DNA from: a bacterium
GTDB taxonomy: Bacteria; Patescibacteriota; Gracilibacteria; Peribacterales; Peribacteraceae
Length of the DNA stretch: 33,881 bases
Direction of reading: 5' to 3'
NCBI GenBank assembly: GCA_027592135.1
Contig: JAQCIJ010000010.1
Coordinates: 1-33,881, forward strand
Below, one piece after another: positions 23,322 to 29,501 of the stretch; the first letter of the stretch is position 1, and every line of letters begins with the position of its first letter. A model generated the notes under the pieces. It searched no databases. It saw nothing but the letters and a program-made list of their open reading frames with translations, and was not told where the DNA came from. Made by a program: the position numbers and the translations under genes.

Positions 23322-23657
23322 CTAGAGAGACTGCTGGCTCAAGAAGTGCAGGTGTAAGTAAAACACCTCCTGCCCACCCTTGGCACCACAGTGAAACGTC
23401 AGCTTGTATCCTTCTATCCCCTGTTGCGCGGCAAACTCCTGCGCAGCTCGAATAAGCATGCACGGAACATGTTGTGTCTCTTCTGTAAGCTCTGTAATAG
23501 ATGATACAAAGTGCTCCTCTTTCTTAGCAACAAAGAGAATGTGCGTAGGGGCTTTTGGATGGATATCCCTAAAGCCTAAAACCTCTTCTGTGTCGAATAC
23601 AGCAGTACAAGGAATCTCTCCTGCTACGATTTTATGAAAAAGAGTAGGTTCATGCAT
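23322..23657 (-). CDS. HIT-family nucleotide hydrolase/transferase
   Basis: About 111 residues from MHEPTLFHKIVAGEIPC. The frame is open 14 codons upstream, but a TACAGT box ends 6 bases before this ATG. The sequence fits the HINT branch: FHKIVAGEIPC, LGFRDIHPKAPTHILFV and GGQEVFYLHLHFLS. The family active site is H-x-H-x-H; here the first histidine is Tyr (YLHLHFL) while the middle nucleophile-position His is kept. HIT proteins hydrolyse nucleotide phosphoramidates. The gene converges on rpsA with 4 bases between stop codons. Confidence 0.88.
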   Translation of the reverse strand: MHEPTLFHKIVAGEIPCTAVFDTEEVLGFRDIHPKAPTHILFVAKKEEHFVSSITELTEETQHVPCMLIRAAQEFAAQQGIEGYKLTFHCGAKGGQEVFYLHLHFLSQQSL

Positions 23658-23663
23658 ACATCG

Positions 23664-23669
23664 ACTGTA
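23664..23669 (-). promoter_or_regulatory. -10-like box of the HIT gene
   Basis: TACAGT on the minus strand ends 6 bases before the ATG at 23657, which supports the shorter protein and a leaderless transcript. Confidence 0.4.
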
Positions 23670-23764
23670 CCGAACTTCTCTGAATCGCACAAATGACAAA
23701 GAATTTGAGAGCGGATCAGCAAATCAACATTGCTTTATTATGGAAAATATGAGAAAATAGATGT

Positions 23765-24253
23765 ATGCCAAGTGGAGTAAATCCAGAACTACAGGCACAA
23801 CAAACAGAGAGAAAAGAAGGTAATACAAACCTGGTGGTTACGCAGCCCGAAAAATTCGAAGGCCTGCTTGAAACTATATCACTCATGGATAAAATTTCTG
23901 AGCGGATGAGTGAAGACAAGTCTGGAGACCTAGGAGGTGGAGGCAGCAGCACTGGTAAAGGTGATGACGATGACTCTGTCTCTGCACGTGCTCAGGCTAT
24001 TGCAAATCTTCCTGATACTCCACAAATGCGTAAAGAGTTAGGGGTGTACATACAGAAAGAAATTAAAGTGCTACGAAAAGAAGTACGCCGAAAAGCCTTC
24101 CGTGCATCAAAGCCTGGGTCAGCATACAAGCTCAATGATCTCTACAGTAAAATACGTCGACTCAATAGTCTGCTTGCAGAGCTAATGGAAACATCTGTAG
24201 ACGTACTGAAAAGAATATTCATCAGAGTGCTTATCGATAAACAGTCTATCTAG
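23765..24253 (+). CDS. Hypothetical soluble protein with Gly/Asp linker
   Basis: 162 residues without signal peptide or membrane segment. Residues about 1-60 are helical and charged, and about 60-75 are a Gly/Ser/Asp linker (GGGGSSTGKGDDDDS). Residues about 85-162 form a basic helical domain starting MRKELGVYIQKEIKVLRKEV, with NDLYSKIRRLNSLLAELMET and a closing RVLIDKQ. I do not recognise a family. It ends 4 bases into the stop region of the convergent DUF5665-like gene, so the two genes overlap at their ends. Confidence 0.6.
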   Translation: MPSGVNPELQAQQTERKEGNTNLVVTQPEKFEGLLETISLMDKISERMSEDKSGDLGGGGSSTGKGDDDDSVSARAQAIANLPDTPQMRKELGVYIQKEIKVLRKEVRRKAFRASKPGSAYKLNDLYSKIRRLNSLLAELMETSVDVLKRIFIRVLIDKQSI

Positions 24254-24531
24254 TACGGACGCTGTGCGCTTTCCATGCGAAAAACGATTTCTGAAATCAG
24301 ATCTCCTATAAATGGGATCCAATCTATTGTACTTAAGACAGTAAGGAGAATGGGTAAGACAATTGCAATCGAAACAATAATACCAAGACCATAGAAAATA
24401 CCGCGCACAAAAGCCATCAAGATGTACTTCTGCGGTTGATAGTGGCTTGCAAGCATTTCCATGTGTTTATCCAAACTCTTCATAGTCTTATTAAGCCCCT
24501 TAGACTCCGACTCTTTAGATTTACCTACCAT
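24250..24531 (-). CDS. DUF5665-like small membrane protein
   Basis: 93 residues. A charged N-terminal half carries HMEMLASHYQPQKYILMAFV. One membrane hairpin at about 45-68 follows (GIFYGLGIIVSIAIVLPILL), then IDWIPFIGDLISEI. The pattern of a helix ending in HYxP, a basic residue and a short membrane stretch fits the DUF5665 family of uncharacterised bacterial membrane proteins. It starts 3 bases after the stop codon of the gene upstream, so the two are one operon. Function unknown. Confidence 0.6.
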   Translation of the reverse strand: MVGKSKESESKGLNKTMKSLDKHMEMLASHYQPQKYILMAFVRGIFYGLGIIVSIAIVLPILLTVLSTIDWIPFIGDLISEIVFRMESAQRPY

Positions 24532-24534
24532 GAG

Positions 24535-24804
24535 CTATTTCTTTTTGGAGGATTTTTTCTTCTTTGGCTTCTCTTCCGATTGTAATTCAAGATACTTCAT
24601 CAATCCATCAATAATATAGTCTGCTGCATTGATCGGCTTCATAATCATCCCCTCTACTTCATGAGTAATTGTCTCGATTCTCCGTAATACTTTACGAAGG
24701 TCTACAGTAATAAAAAGTACGTGGTACAGTACGATAACGAGGAGCACAGCGACTGTGATCTGAAGATACGTGAGGACATCCATGCTGGTAACAACTGTTT
24801 CCAT
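24535..24804 (-). CDS. Small membrane-anchored protein with Lys-rich tail
   Basis: 89 residues. A single membrane segment at about 11-34 (LTYLQITVAVLLVIVLYHVL) is followed by an amphipathic helix (TVDLRKVLRRIETITHEVEG) and a basic C-terminus (KPKKKKSSKKK). No family is recognised with confidence; similar short proteins with one helix and a charged tail are common beside DUF5665-type genes in CPR genomes. It is the first gene of a two-gene operon and diverges from yidD with 23 bases between starts. Confidence 0.55.
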   Translation of the reverse strand: METVVTSMDVLTYLQITVAVLLVIVLYHVLFITVDLRKVLRRIETITHEVEGMIMKPINAADYIIDGLMKYLELQSEEKPKKKKSSKKK

Positions 24805-24827
24805 GTAGACTTAGCGTACATTCCTCT

Positions 24828-25133
24828 GTGACTATACGCAATATAGGATCGTTCATCTGGCATATACCGCGCACCATACTTTGTGGGCTGATATCGATTT
24901 ATCAACAAACCTTGTCTCCAGACCATGGCCCCCTGCGAAGTATATATACCTACGGATACTGCCGTCACCACCCTACATGTAGTGAGTATGGCACAAAGGT
25001 CATATCAAAGCATGGAGCTGTTTTTGGGTCCCTTCTAACCTGCAAAAGAGTACTAAGCTGTAATCCCTGGACCACTCCTGATGATGCCAGTCTACAAAAG
25101 GCAGTTTCTGCGCATATAAAAAATCGCTCATAG
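24828..25133 (+). CDS. yidD: Membrane protein insertion efficiency factor YidD
   Basis: 101 residues from a GTG start. The family pattern is visible: ISIYQQTLSPDHGP, YCRHHPTCSEYGTKVISKHG (the conserved PTCSEY motif), then LTCKRVLSCNPWTTP. YidD is a small amphipathic protein that assists YidC-mediated insertion into the membrane. In many genomes it lies between rnpA and yidC; here it is on its own. A TACATT box ends 5 bases before the GTG, again indicating a leaderless transcript. Confidence 0.88.
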   Translation: MTIRNIGSFIWHIPRTILCGLISIYQQTLSPDHGPLRSIYTYGYCRHHPTCSEYGTKVISKHGAVFGSLLTCKRVLSCNPWTTPDDASLQKAVSAHIKNRS

Positions 25134-25164
25134 GCCTAATTTAACGTATATTGCCAATATCTCC

Positions 25165-25193
25165 TTGTCATTGACAAATCTCTATATTATTAT
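25165..25193 (+). promoter_or_regulatory. Promoter of the amphipathic membrane-protein gene
   Basis: TTGTCA (25165-25170) and TATTAT (25188-25193) are separated by 17 bases, and the -10 ends 6 bases before ATG 25200. This is the best-formed leaderless promoter in the window. Confidence 0.6.
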
Positions 25194-25199
25194 ATAAAT

Positions 25200-26081
25200 A
25201 TGCCTGACATAGCATTTACCATACTATCGGCGATCTGTGCGCTCTTTATAGTAATAGCCCTCTTCTCTGATCCATCAAGCGATGATCAATTAGGACTCCC
25301 TGCCATAGGAACTCTTATTATGATACCAATCATTGCATTAATCATTGCAGGTATTGCATTTGCTCTACCGTTAATTTTAAGTGCCCTCGGCATTTTGACC
25401 CTCGTACTTATCGGTCTAGCTCTCCTCTTCCTTCTATGGAGGATAGTAACAAGCAATGAATTTGGTAGTCTTATAAAAAAGATCTTCCCTAACATACTGA
25501 AATTCCTCAAAGCAATCCCGAAAGTACTCGCTAATATATTCAAGCCAATCTGGAAATCCATCAAAGCACTATCCAAAGCATTGTGGAAGATCCTCAAGAG
25601 TCCATTAAAAGCACTGCGAGCCTTGCTAAAAACTCTCTCTAATCTTCCTGGGTTCTTAGGAAGAATATTTAAGGGGATAGGCAATATCTTCGGCGCACTA
25701 TTCGATGCAGTGCGAGCAGTGTTCAATGGTATCTTTGGATTGATCAAAGATGTCCTATCGTTTATCTACAACATGCTTTGGGATGCTGCCCCTTGGATGC
25801 GACCTATTCTTAAGTTCCTCCTATGGTTCCTCCTGATTCCCCTACTCCTCTTTCGTAGACGCAAGGACGATGATGAAAAAGAAGATGGTAAAGAGAAGAA
25901 GAGAAAAATCCGAAAGAGTCGTGGACCCTTCTTTATCAAAGGATCCAAAAAATCTAAGAAAGAGTATGTACCTGTTGCTCTTGTAAAACAGGTTCCTACT
26001 GTTATTCAGGGAGCCTCCAAAGATCTCCTTCATGTCCTCAGTAGTACACACAAACGCATCCGAAATATCGAACAGAGGTAG
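25200..26081 (+). CDS. Membrane protein with long amphipathic helical tract
   Basis: 293 residues. Three hydrophobic segments span about 3-22, 36-62 and 62-82. Residues about 92-190 are a continuous amphipathic stretch with repeated aromatic/Ile/Leu and Lys residues (KFLKAIPKVLANIF, KPIWKSIKALSKALWKILK, SPLKALRALLKTL, GRIFKGIGNIFGALFDAV). Another hydrophobic segment (about 204-220) and a highly charged C-terminal region (RRRKDDDEKEDGKEKKRKIR) follow. I do not recognise a family. The tract would lie along the membrane surface or line a groove; this is inference from the pattern. It is a single gene between yidD and tRNA-Gly. Confidence 0.6.
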   Translation: MPDIAFTILSAICALFIVIALFSDPSSDDQLGLPAIGTLIMIPIIALIIAGIAFALPLILSALGILTLVLIGLALLFLLWRIVTSNEFGSLIKKIFPNILKFLKAIPKVLANIFKPIWKSIKALSKALWKILKSPLKALRALLKTLSNLPGFLGRIFKGIGNIFGALFDAVRAVFNGIFGLIKDVLSFIYNMLWDAAPWMRPILKFLLWFLLIPLLLFRRRKDDDEKEDGKEKKRKIRKSRGPFFIKGSKKSKKEYVPVALVKQVPTVIQGASKDLLHVLSSTHKRIRNIEQR

Positions 26082-26155
26082 CCGAAGAAAACTCTGAGAA
26101 GAGCTTCACAGAGTGCAGCCTATTCATTAAGATATCCTCGTTCTTTTAGATACAA

Positions 26156-26230
26156 GCGGGCGTCGTATAGTGGCTATTATCCCAGCCTTCCAAGCTGATG
26201 ACGGCGGTTCGATTCCGCTCGCCCGCTCCA
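26156..26230 (+). tRNA. tRNA-Gly (anticodon TCC)
   Basis: The acceptor GCGGGCG pairs with CGCCCGC, the D-arm is TCGTATAGTGGCTATTA, the anticodon loop CTTCCAA carries TCC, and the T-arm contains CGGTTCGATTCCG. The discriminator is T and CCA is encoded. The sequence closely resembles other bacterial tRNA-Gly(TCC). With the GCC gene at 5754 this gives two glycine tRNAs in the window; neither has a TCA anticodon. Confidence 0.95.
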
Positions 26231-26330
26231 ACCTGCGTAGCAGGTTGCCGACCGAAGCTCGCCCGCAGGTGAGCGCAGGTTGGCTTATTCAACAAAGTCC
26301 TGCTACTTCGGTTGGCAGGCCACCACGATG
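26230..26330. repeat. Imperfect palindromic REP-like element after tRNA-Gly
   Basis: The element starts with the hairpin AACCTGC-GTA-GCAGGTT, whose first base is the last base of the tRNA CCA end. Further inside, GCCGACCGAAG (near 26247) pairs with one mismatch to CTTCGGTTGGC (near 26311), so the whole is a long broken palindrome. The 119-bp gap to the next gene contains nothing else recognisable. A related short hairpin lies at 27221-27244. Confidence 0.6.
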
Positions 26331-26349
26331 TAAATTACAATGAACTGCT

Positions 26350-26595
26350 ATGTGGCATTTCGTCTATATTCTTAGAAACAAATCAGGCAAACAATATGTT
26401 GGGCACACTGCTGACGTGAATGAACGCATCAAAGAACATAATGAAGGCTCAGTTAAAGCTACTAAAAATCTAAGGCCATGGCAGATTGAATGGTTTTGTG
26501 GATTTAAAAGTAAAACAGCAGCAATCAAGTTCGAGAAGTATTTAAAGACAGGATCAGGAACATCTATTCGATATAGACATATTGCTCCTAATTAA
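26350..26595 (+). CDS. GIY-YIG domain protein
   Basis: 81 residues, the size of small standalone GIY-YIG proteins (YhbQ/UPF0213-like). The core motif is VYILRNKSGKQYVGHT, where VYI and YVG stand for GIY and YIG. Then NERIKEHNEG holds the conserved Arg, and a C-terminal Glu lies in IKFEKYLKTGSG. Related proteins cut DNA by a metal-dependent mechanism, but the short form's cellular role is not settled. It ends with TAA after REHIAPN-like residues (RHIAPN). It lies directly after the REP-like repeat. Confidence 0.85.
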   Translation: MWHFVYILRNKSGKQYVGHTADVNERIKEHNEGSVKATKNLRPWQIEWFCGFKSKTAAIKFEKYLKTGSGTSIRYRHIAPN

Positions 26596-26634
26596 GCCAT
26601 TTTTTGCTGTATTGGTAAGCGGAAATACAACTGG

Positions 26635-26640
26635 TACAAT
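26635..26640 (+). promoter_or_regulatory. -10-like box of the YgjV-like gene
   Basis: TACAAT ends 7 bases before ATG 26648, which decides the start over an in-frame upstream codon at 26582 lying inside the previous gene. Confidence 0.45.
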
Positions 26641-26647
26641 TGATACA

Positions 26648-27169
26648 ATGGATTTCACATCAAATACGTTCATCCTCTCACAGGCTCTAGTCGTGCTTTC
26701 AACCATTGTTTCTGTTTGGAGTCAGCAACTCAAGAAACGAGAAGTAATCTTGATATTATTCATCATTGCAAACCTACTGAATGCTGGTCAGTTTCTTCTT
26801 CTCAGTGCTTTTACAGGCGCTGCGATGTCGATAATTGGTGCAATACGATTCGGTGTAAACATCTTCTCCACTAACAAACTCTGGTTGATTCTTTTTCTTC
26901 TCATTAACACGATAGCAACGTATGTATTCTTTGAGGGGTACATCCTGTCGGGAACTTCATATTTAGCTTCAACATTCGTTATCATTTCGACTTTTCTCAA
27001 CTCTGACCATTGGATGCGCGTTTTGATCATACTTGGATTACTCGGCTGGCTTATATATGGAATCCTCATTCCATCACCAATGTTAGTCCTTTCTAGTGCA
27101 CTGTTTATCGTAAGCGGAATCGTAGGATGGTACAGACATGTGTACCTCGTATGGAAAGTGCCAATGTGA
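26648..27169 (+). CDS. YgjV-like inner-membrane protein
   Basis: 173 residues with about six hydrophobic segments. The order fits YgjV-type inner-membrane proteins: an early Ser/Gln turn (SVWSQQLKKRE), then ANLLNAGQFLLLSAFTGAAM, IIGAIRFGVNIFSTNKLW, and a C-terminal Gly-rich helix. Function is not known for the family. It is the only gene here that ends in TGA; reading through as Gly gives no plausible extension because a second in-frame TGA lies 4 codons later. Confidence 0.75.
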   Translation: MDFTSNTFILSQALVVLSTIVSVWSQQLKKREVILILFIIANLLNAGQFLLLSAFTGAAMSIIGAIRFGVNIFSTNKLWLILFLLINTIATYVFFEGYILSGTSYLASTFVIISTFLNSDHWMRVLIILGLLGWLIYGILIPSPMLVLSSALFIVSGIVGWYRHVYLVWKVPM

Positions 27170-27329
27170 ACACCATGAACACAAACTCCTAGTACCACCC
27201 ATTCCAGTTGTAATAACCTCCCGCCTACGCCAAGGCTTCGGCGGACAAGCCAGCCACCCGCTCCACCCGTCTACCTTCGCTTTCAGCAAAAATCCATCAA
27301 TATAGCCCATAGAAAAATAATCATACCGT
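27170..27329. other. Intergenic gap with REP-like hairpin
   Basis: A 160-bp gap between convergent genes. It holds an imperfect hairpin (CCGCC-TAC-GCC-AA-GGC-TTC-GGCGG, 27221-27244) related to the other REP-like elements, then a C-rich stretch. I see no gene, tRNA or T-run terminator. Confidence 0.5.
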
Positions 27330-28781
27330 TTAGAGCGCTCCCAAATCCAACTCTTCGTTCATAGAAATTTGTGCAACAAACTCATGGTCGTGACTTACTA
27401 AGATCATACCCCCCTCGTACTCGTCTAAGGCCTTCGCAATAACAGGGATATGACGGAAGTTAATGTGATTGGTTGGCTCATCTAAAATCAAGAGTGTGGG
27501 CTCTTGCAACATAAACCGTGCAAAACACAGAAGTCCTTTTTGTCCTTCGGATAACGACCCAACCGTGTTTTGTACTGTATCCCCTTTTAAGAAGAACCGA
27601 GCAGCTGTTGCATAGATCTTTTGATTGTCTGGCATTTCCATAACCTCAGACAATGTTTCGTATACGGTTTTATCCATAGCAAGACCGGAAAAGTCCTGAC
27701 GGTAATACCCAACTTTAACCTCGGGTGGAATAACAGCACCTTTCTCTGTATCCCCTGCCATAGCTTCGAGCAGTGTGCTTTTGCCGATACCATTGGGGCC
27801 TGTAATAAGAAGCTTATGATTTTTGCGCACGGTAACCTGAACCTTCTGGGTAGTGGGTTTATGATCTTTCATCACGGTGAGCGATGTGATTTGTACAAGT
27901 GGCTTAGTACACTCCGTAATAGGAATAATAAACGGTGCTATAGCTTTATCTTCTTGTTGCACAACCACCTTATGATCTTCTGCCTCCTCTACAGCATCGC
28001 GCATTTTCGATGCGAGCTTACGCATCTTCCCTCCTTTGTGTGAAAAAAAGTTAATCTTCTCTTTTTGGTCAATAATACTTTTTTTCATTCGTGCATTCTG
28101 GCGTTCTTCACGTTCTATCTGTGCTTTAATTTGGTCAATTACATCAAAGTAGTCTCCAACATACTGCCGCACCACAAACGTATTGCTATCTAAGTGTAAT
28201 ACTCCGTGCGTGAAACCATTGAGAAAAGCTGCATCATGAGAAATAACAATACACGTCTTTTCGTAGTCATTGATAAACTGTGTTAAGTGGGCAATACCCT
28301 CGGGATCTAAATTATTTGTCGGCTCATCCAACAGCAAAATATCTGGCTCTTGAATAATAGCAAACGCAAGAAGTAAGCGAGCCTTCTGGCCACCAGAAAA
28401 AGCAGAGAGTACTTTGTCGTGTGGAGCATGAAGATTCACCAAATCTAACACCCGAGCAATATCACGATCTATATCGTATTTCTTATCTGGAAAGGCAGAG
28501 GAAAAAAATTCCAAAACCGTTTTCTGTAAATCAGCAGGTGCAACCACTTGCTTTGCTATCCCTATAGTTGTTCCTTTTGTGATATGAATCCCACCCGCAG
28601 AAGGTTTACGTTCACCCATGATTAGTTTAAAGATTGTACTTTTCCCTGCTCCATTAGAACCAACAATGGTAAGTTTGGCATTTTGACGGACGACAAAACT
28701 CGCCTCCTCCAAAATGGGCTTTTTTGGATCGTATCGAAACGATACGTCCTGAAACCGTAAAATAACATCTCCATGATCCAT
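27330..28781 (-). CDS. ABC-F family ATPase
   Basis: 483 residues with two nucleotide-binding domains and no membrane segments. Walker A motifs are GSNGAGKST (about 41-49) and GPNGIGKST (about 329-337). Signature motifs are FSGGQKARL and LSEGQKGLL, and Walker B motifs are ILLLDEPTNNLD and LLILDEPTNHIN. A charged linker between the domains (about 220-270, QIEREERQNARMKKS) is the P-site tRNA-interaction motif region of this family. ABC-F proteins bind ribosomes and rescue or regulate elongation, some giving antibiotic resistance; the subgroup is not clear. The second domain's last part is shorter than usual and no C-terminal extension is present. It lies downstream of csp beyond a terminator. 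Confidence 0.9.
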   Translation of the reverse strand: MDHGDVILRFQDVSFRYDPKKPILEEASFVVRQNAKLTIVGSNGAGKSTIFKLIMGERKPSAGGIHITKGTTIGIAKQVVAPADLQKTVLEFFSSAFPDKKYDIDRDIARVLDLVNLHAPHDKVLSAFSGGQKARLLLAFAIIQEPDILLLDEPTNNLDPEGIAHLTQFINDYEKTCIVISHDAAFLNGFTHGVLHLDSNTFVVRQYVGDYFDVIDQIKAQIEREERQNARMKKSIIDQKEKINFFSHKGGKMRKLASKMRDAVEEAEDHKVVVQQEDKAIAPFIIPITECTKPLVQITSLTVMKDHKPTTQKVQVTVRKNHKLLITGPNGIGKSTLLEAMAGDTEKGAVIPPEVKVGYYRQDFSGLAMDKTVYETLSEVMEMPDNQKIYATAARFFLKGDTVQNTVGSLSEGQKGLLCFARFMLQEPTLLILDEPTNHINFRHIPVIAKALDEYEGGMILVSHDHEFVAQISMNEELDLGAL

Positions 28782-28806
28782 AGTCCCGCTAGTGTAGAGA
28801 AACTAT

Positions 28807-28832
28807 AAAAAAACACGAGCTTTCGCTCGTGT
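28807..28832 (-). terminator. Intrinsic terminator of csp
   Basis: On the minus strand the perfect 8-bp hairpin ACACGAGC-GAAA-GCTCGTGT is followed by a run of T (seven). It starts 22 bases after the csp stop codon and ends before the ABC-F gene, so the two genes are separate units or joined only by read-through. Confidence 0.9.
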
Positions 28833-28854
28833 ATTTCCGTAGATTTTCAAAAAA

Positions 28855-29049
28855 TTATACTCTTGAAACCTCTTCAGCTTTTGGTCCTTTAGGACCGCTG
28901 CCTTCCTTGAACTGAACGCTGTCTCCTTCCTGGAGATCATCGAACTGAACCTCAACAAGATCTGCTGAGTGAAAGAAAAGGTCGTCTCCGCCTTCTCTAG
29001 AAATGAATCCGAAACCGTTTAACAGTTTCTTGATAACACCTGTATCCAT
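28855..29049 (-). CDS. csp: Cold-shock domain protein
   Basis: 64 residues forming one cold-shock domain. The RNP1 motif is NGFGFISREGG (about 12-22) and RNP2 is DLFFHSADL (about 23-31), followed by EGDSVQFKEG and the terminal AEEVSRV. The protein binds single-stranded RNA or DNA as a chaperone. It has its own extended -10 promoter, a leader of about 78 nt with a 9-bp hairpin, and a strong terminator. The start context CCTATTATTATG has no Shine-Dalgarno site. Confidence 0.95.
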   Translation of the reverse strand: MDTGVIKKLLNGFGFISREGGDDLFFHSADLVEVQFDDLQEGDSVQFKEGSGPKGPKAEEVSRV

Positions 29050-29067
29050 AATAATAGGATGAAATAA

Positions 29068-29107
29068 GTAGAAATGTAACCTGTAACTCTGCGAGAAGCA
29101 TTTCTAC
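29068..29107 (-). promoter_or_regulatory. csp leader hairpin
   Basis: GTAGAAATG and CATTTCTAC form a perfect 9-bp stem around a 22-nt apical region, 18 bases upstream of the start codon. Its position in a cold-shock gene leader suggests temperature- or autoregulation; this is inference. Confidence 0.5.
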
Positions 29108-29134
29108 CTCATCAAAAGTAAGCTTACGGGGCAG

Positions 29135-29140
29135 AGTATA
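29135..29140 (-). promoter_or_regulatory. Extended -10 box of csp
   Basis: TGCTATACT on the minus strand gives a -10 (TATACT) with the TGn extension. The predicted start near 29128 gives a leader of about 78 nt. No good -35 at normal spacing. Confidence 0.5.
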
Positions 29141-29361
29141 GCAATATTTACTTGAAACAACAGCAAATAATCAACAGAATTAAAATTCTGTATTATTGAA
29201 CAAATAATGTATACAAACTAATAACACAAACACTATGCTCTACAAATGCATAATGCGAAATACTTATTATTCTCAGCAAGATCAAATTATAAAAAGCCTA
29301 TTGTATAACGACAAAAAAAGTCGATAATTTGGTTCATCCTAATCCCTTCCCCAGCTTCATT
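29141..29361. other. AT-rich divergent intergenic region
   Basis: The 312-bp gap from 29050 to 29361 is the longest here without a gene. Its csp-side part holds the csp leader and promoter. The rest is AT-rich and carries a weak plus-strand promoter for the mini-gene: TTGTAT (29301-29306) and GATAAT (29323-29328) at 16-base spacing. No RNA gene is evident. Confidence 0.45.
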
Positions 29362-29466
29362 ATGGCTACGAAAAAAGCCACTAAGAAAGTAGCGGTAAAA
29401 AAGCCCGCTAAGAAAGCATCAACTAAGAAAACTGTCAAAAAGACAGCAGCAAAAAAGAAGAAGTAA
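29362..29466 (+). CDS. Lys/Ala-rich mini-protein of 34 residues, histone H1-tail-like
   Basis: A complete small frame (ATG 29362, TAA 29464) too short for ordinary gene calling. It has 16 Lys in 34 residues. Lys pairs start at residues 4, 8, 13, 17, 22, 26 and 31, spaced 4,5,4,5,4,5, which makes three 9-residue repeats of the form KKxxKKxxx before a KKKK end. The remaining residues are Ala, Thr, Val, Ser and one Pro. This composition resembles histone H1 or HctB-type tails that bind DNA or RNA by charge. A promoter-like region, an ATTATG start context and a strong terminator 12 bases downstream support it as a real gene. DNA or ribosome binding is inferred. Confidence 0.7.
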   Translation: MATKKATKKVAVKKPAKKASTKKTVKKTAAKKKK

Positions 29467-29477
29467 TGCATCATATT

Positions 29478-29501
29478 CACCCCGGTTTACCGGGGTGTTT
29501 T
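29478..29501 (+). terminator. Intrinsic terminator of the mini-gene
   Basis: CACCCCGG-TTTA-CCGGGGTG is a perfect 8-bp GC-rich stem followed by TTTTAAT, starting 12 bases after the mini-gene stop codon. It also lies at the end of the convergent glycosidase gene. Confidence 0.9.
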
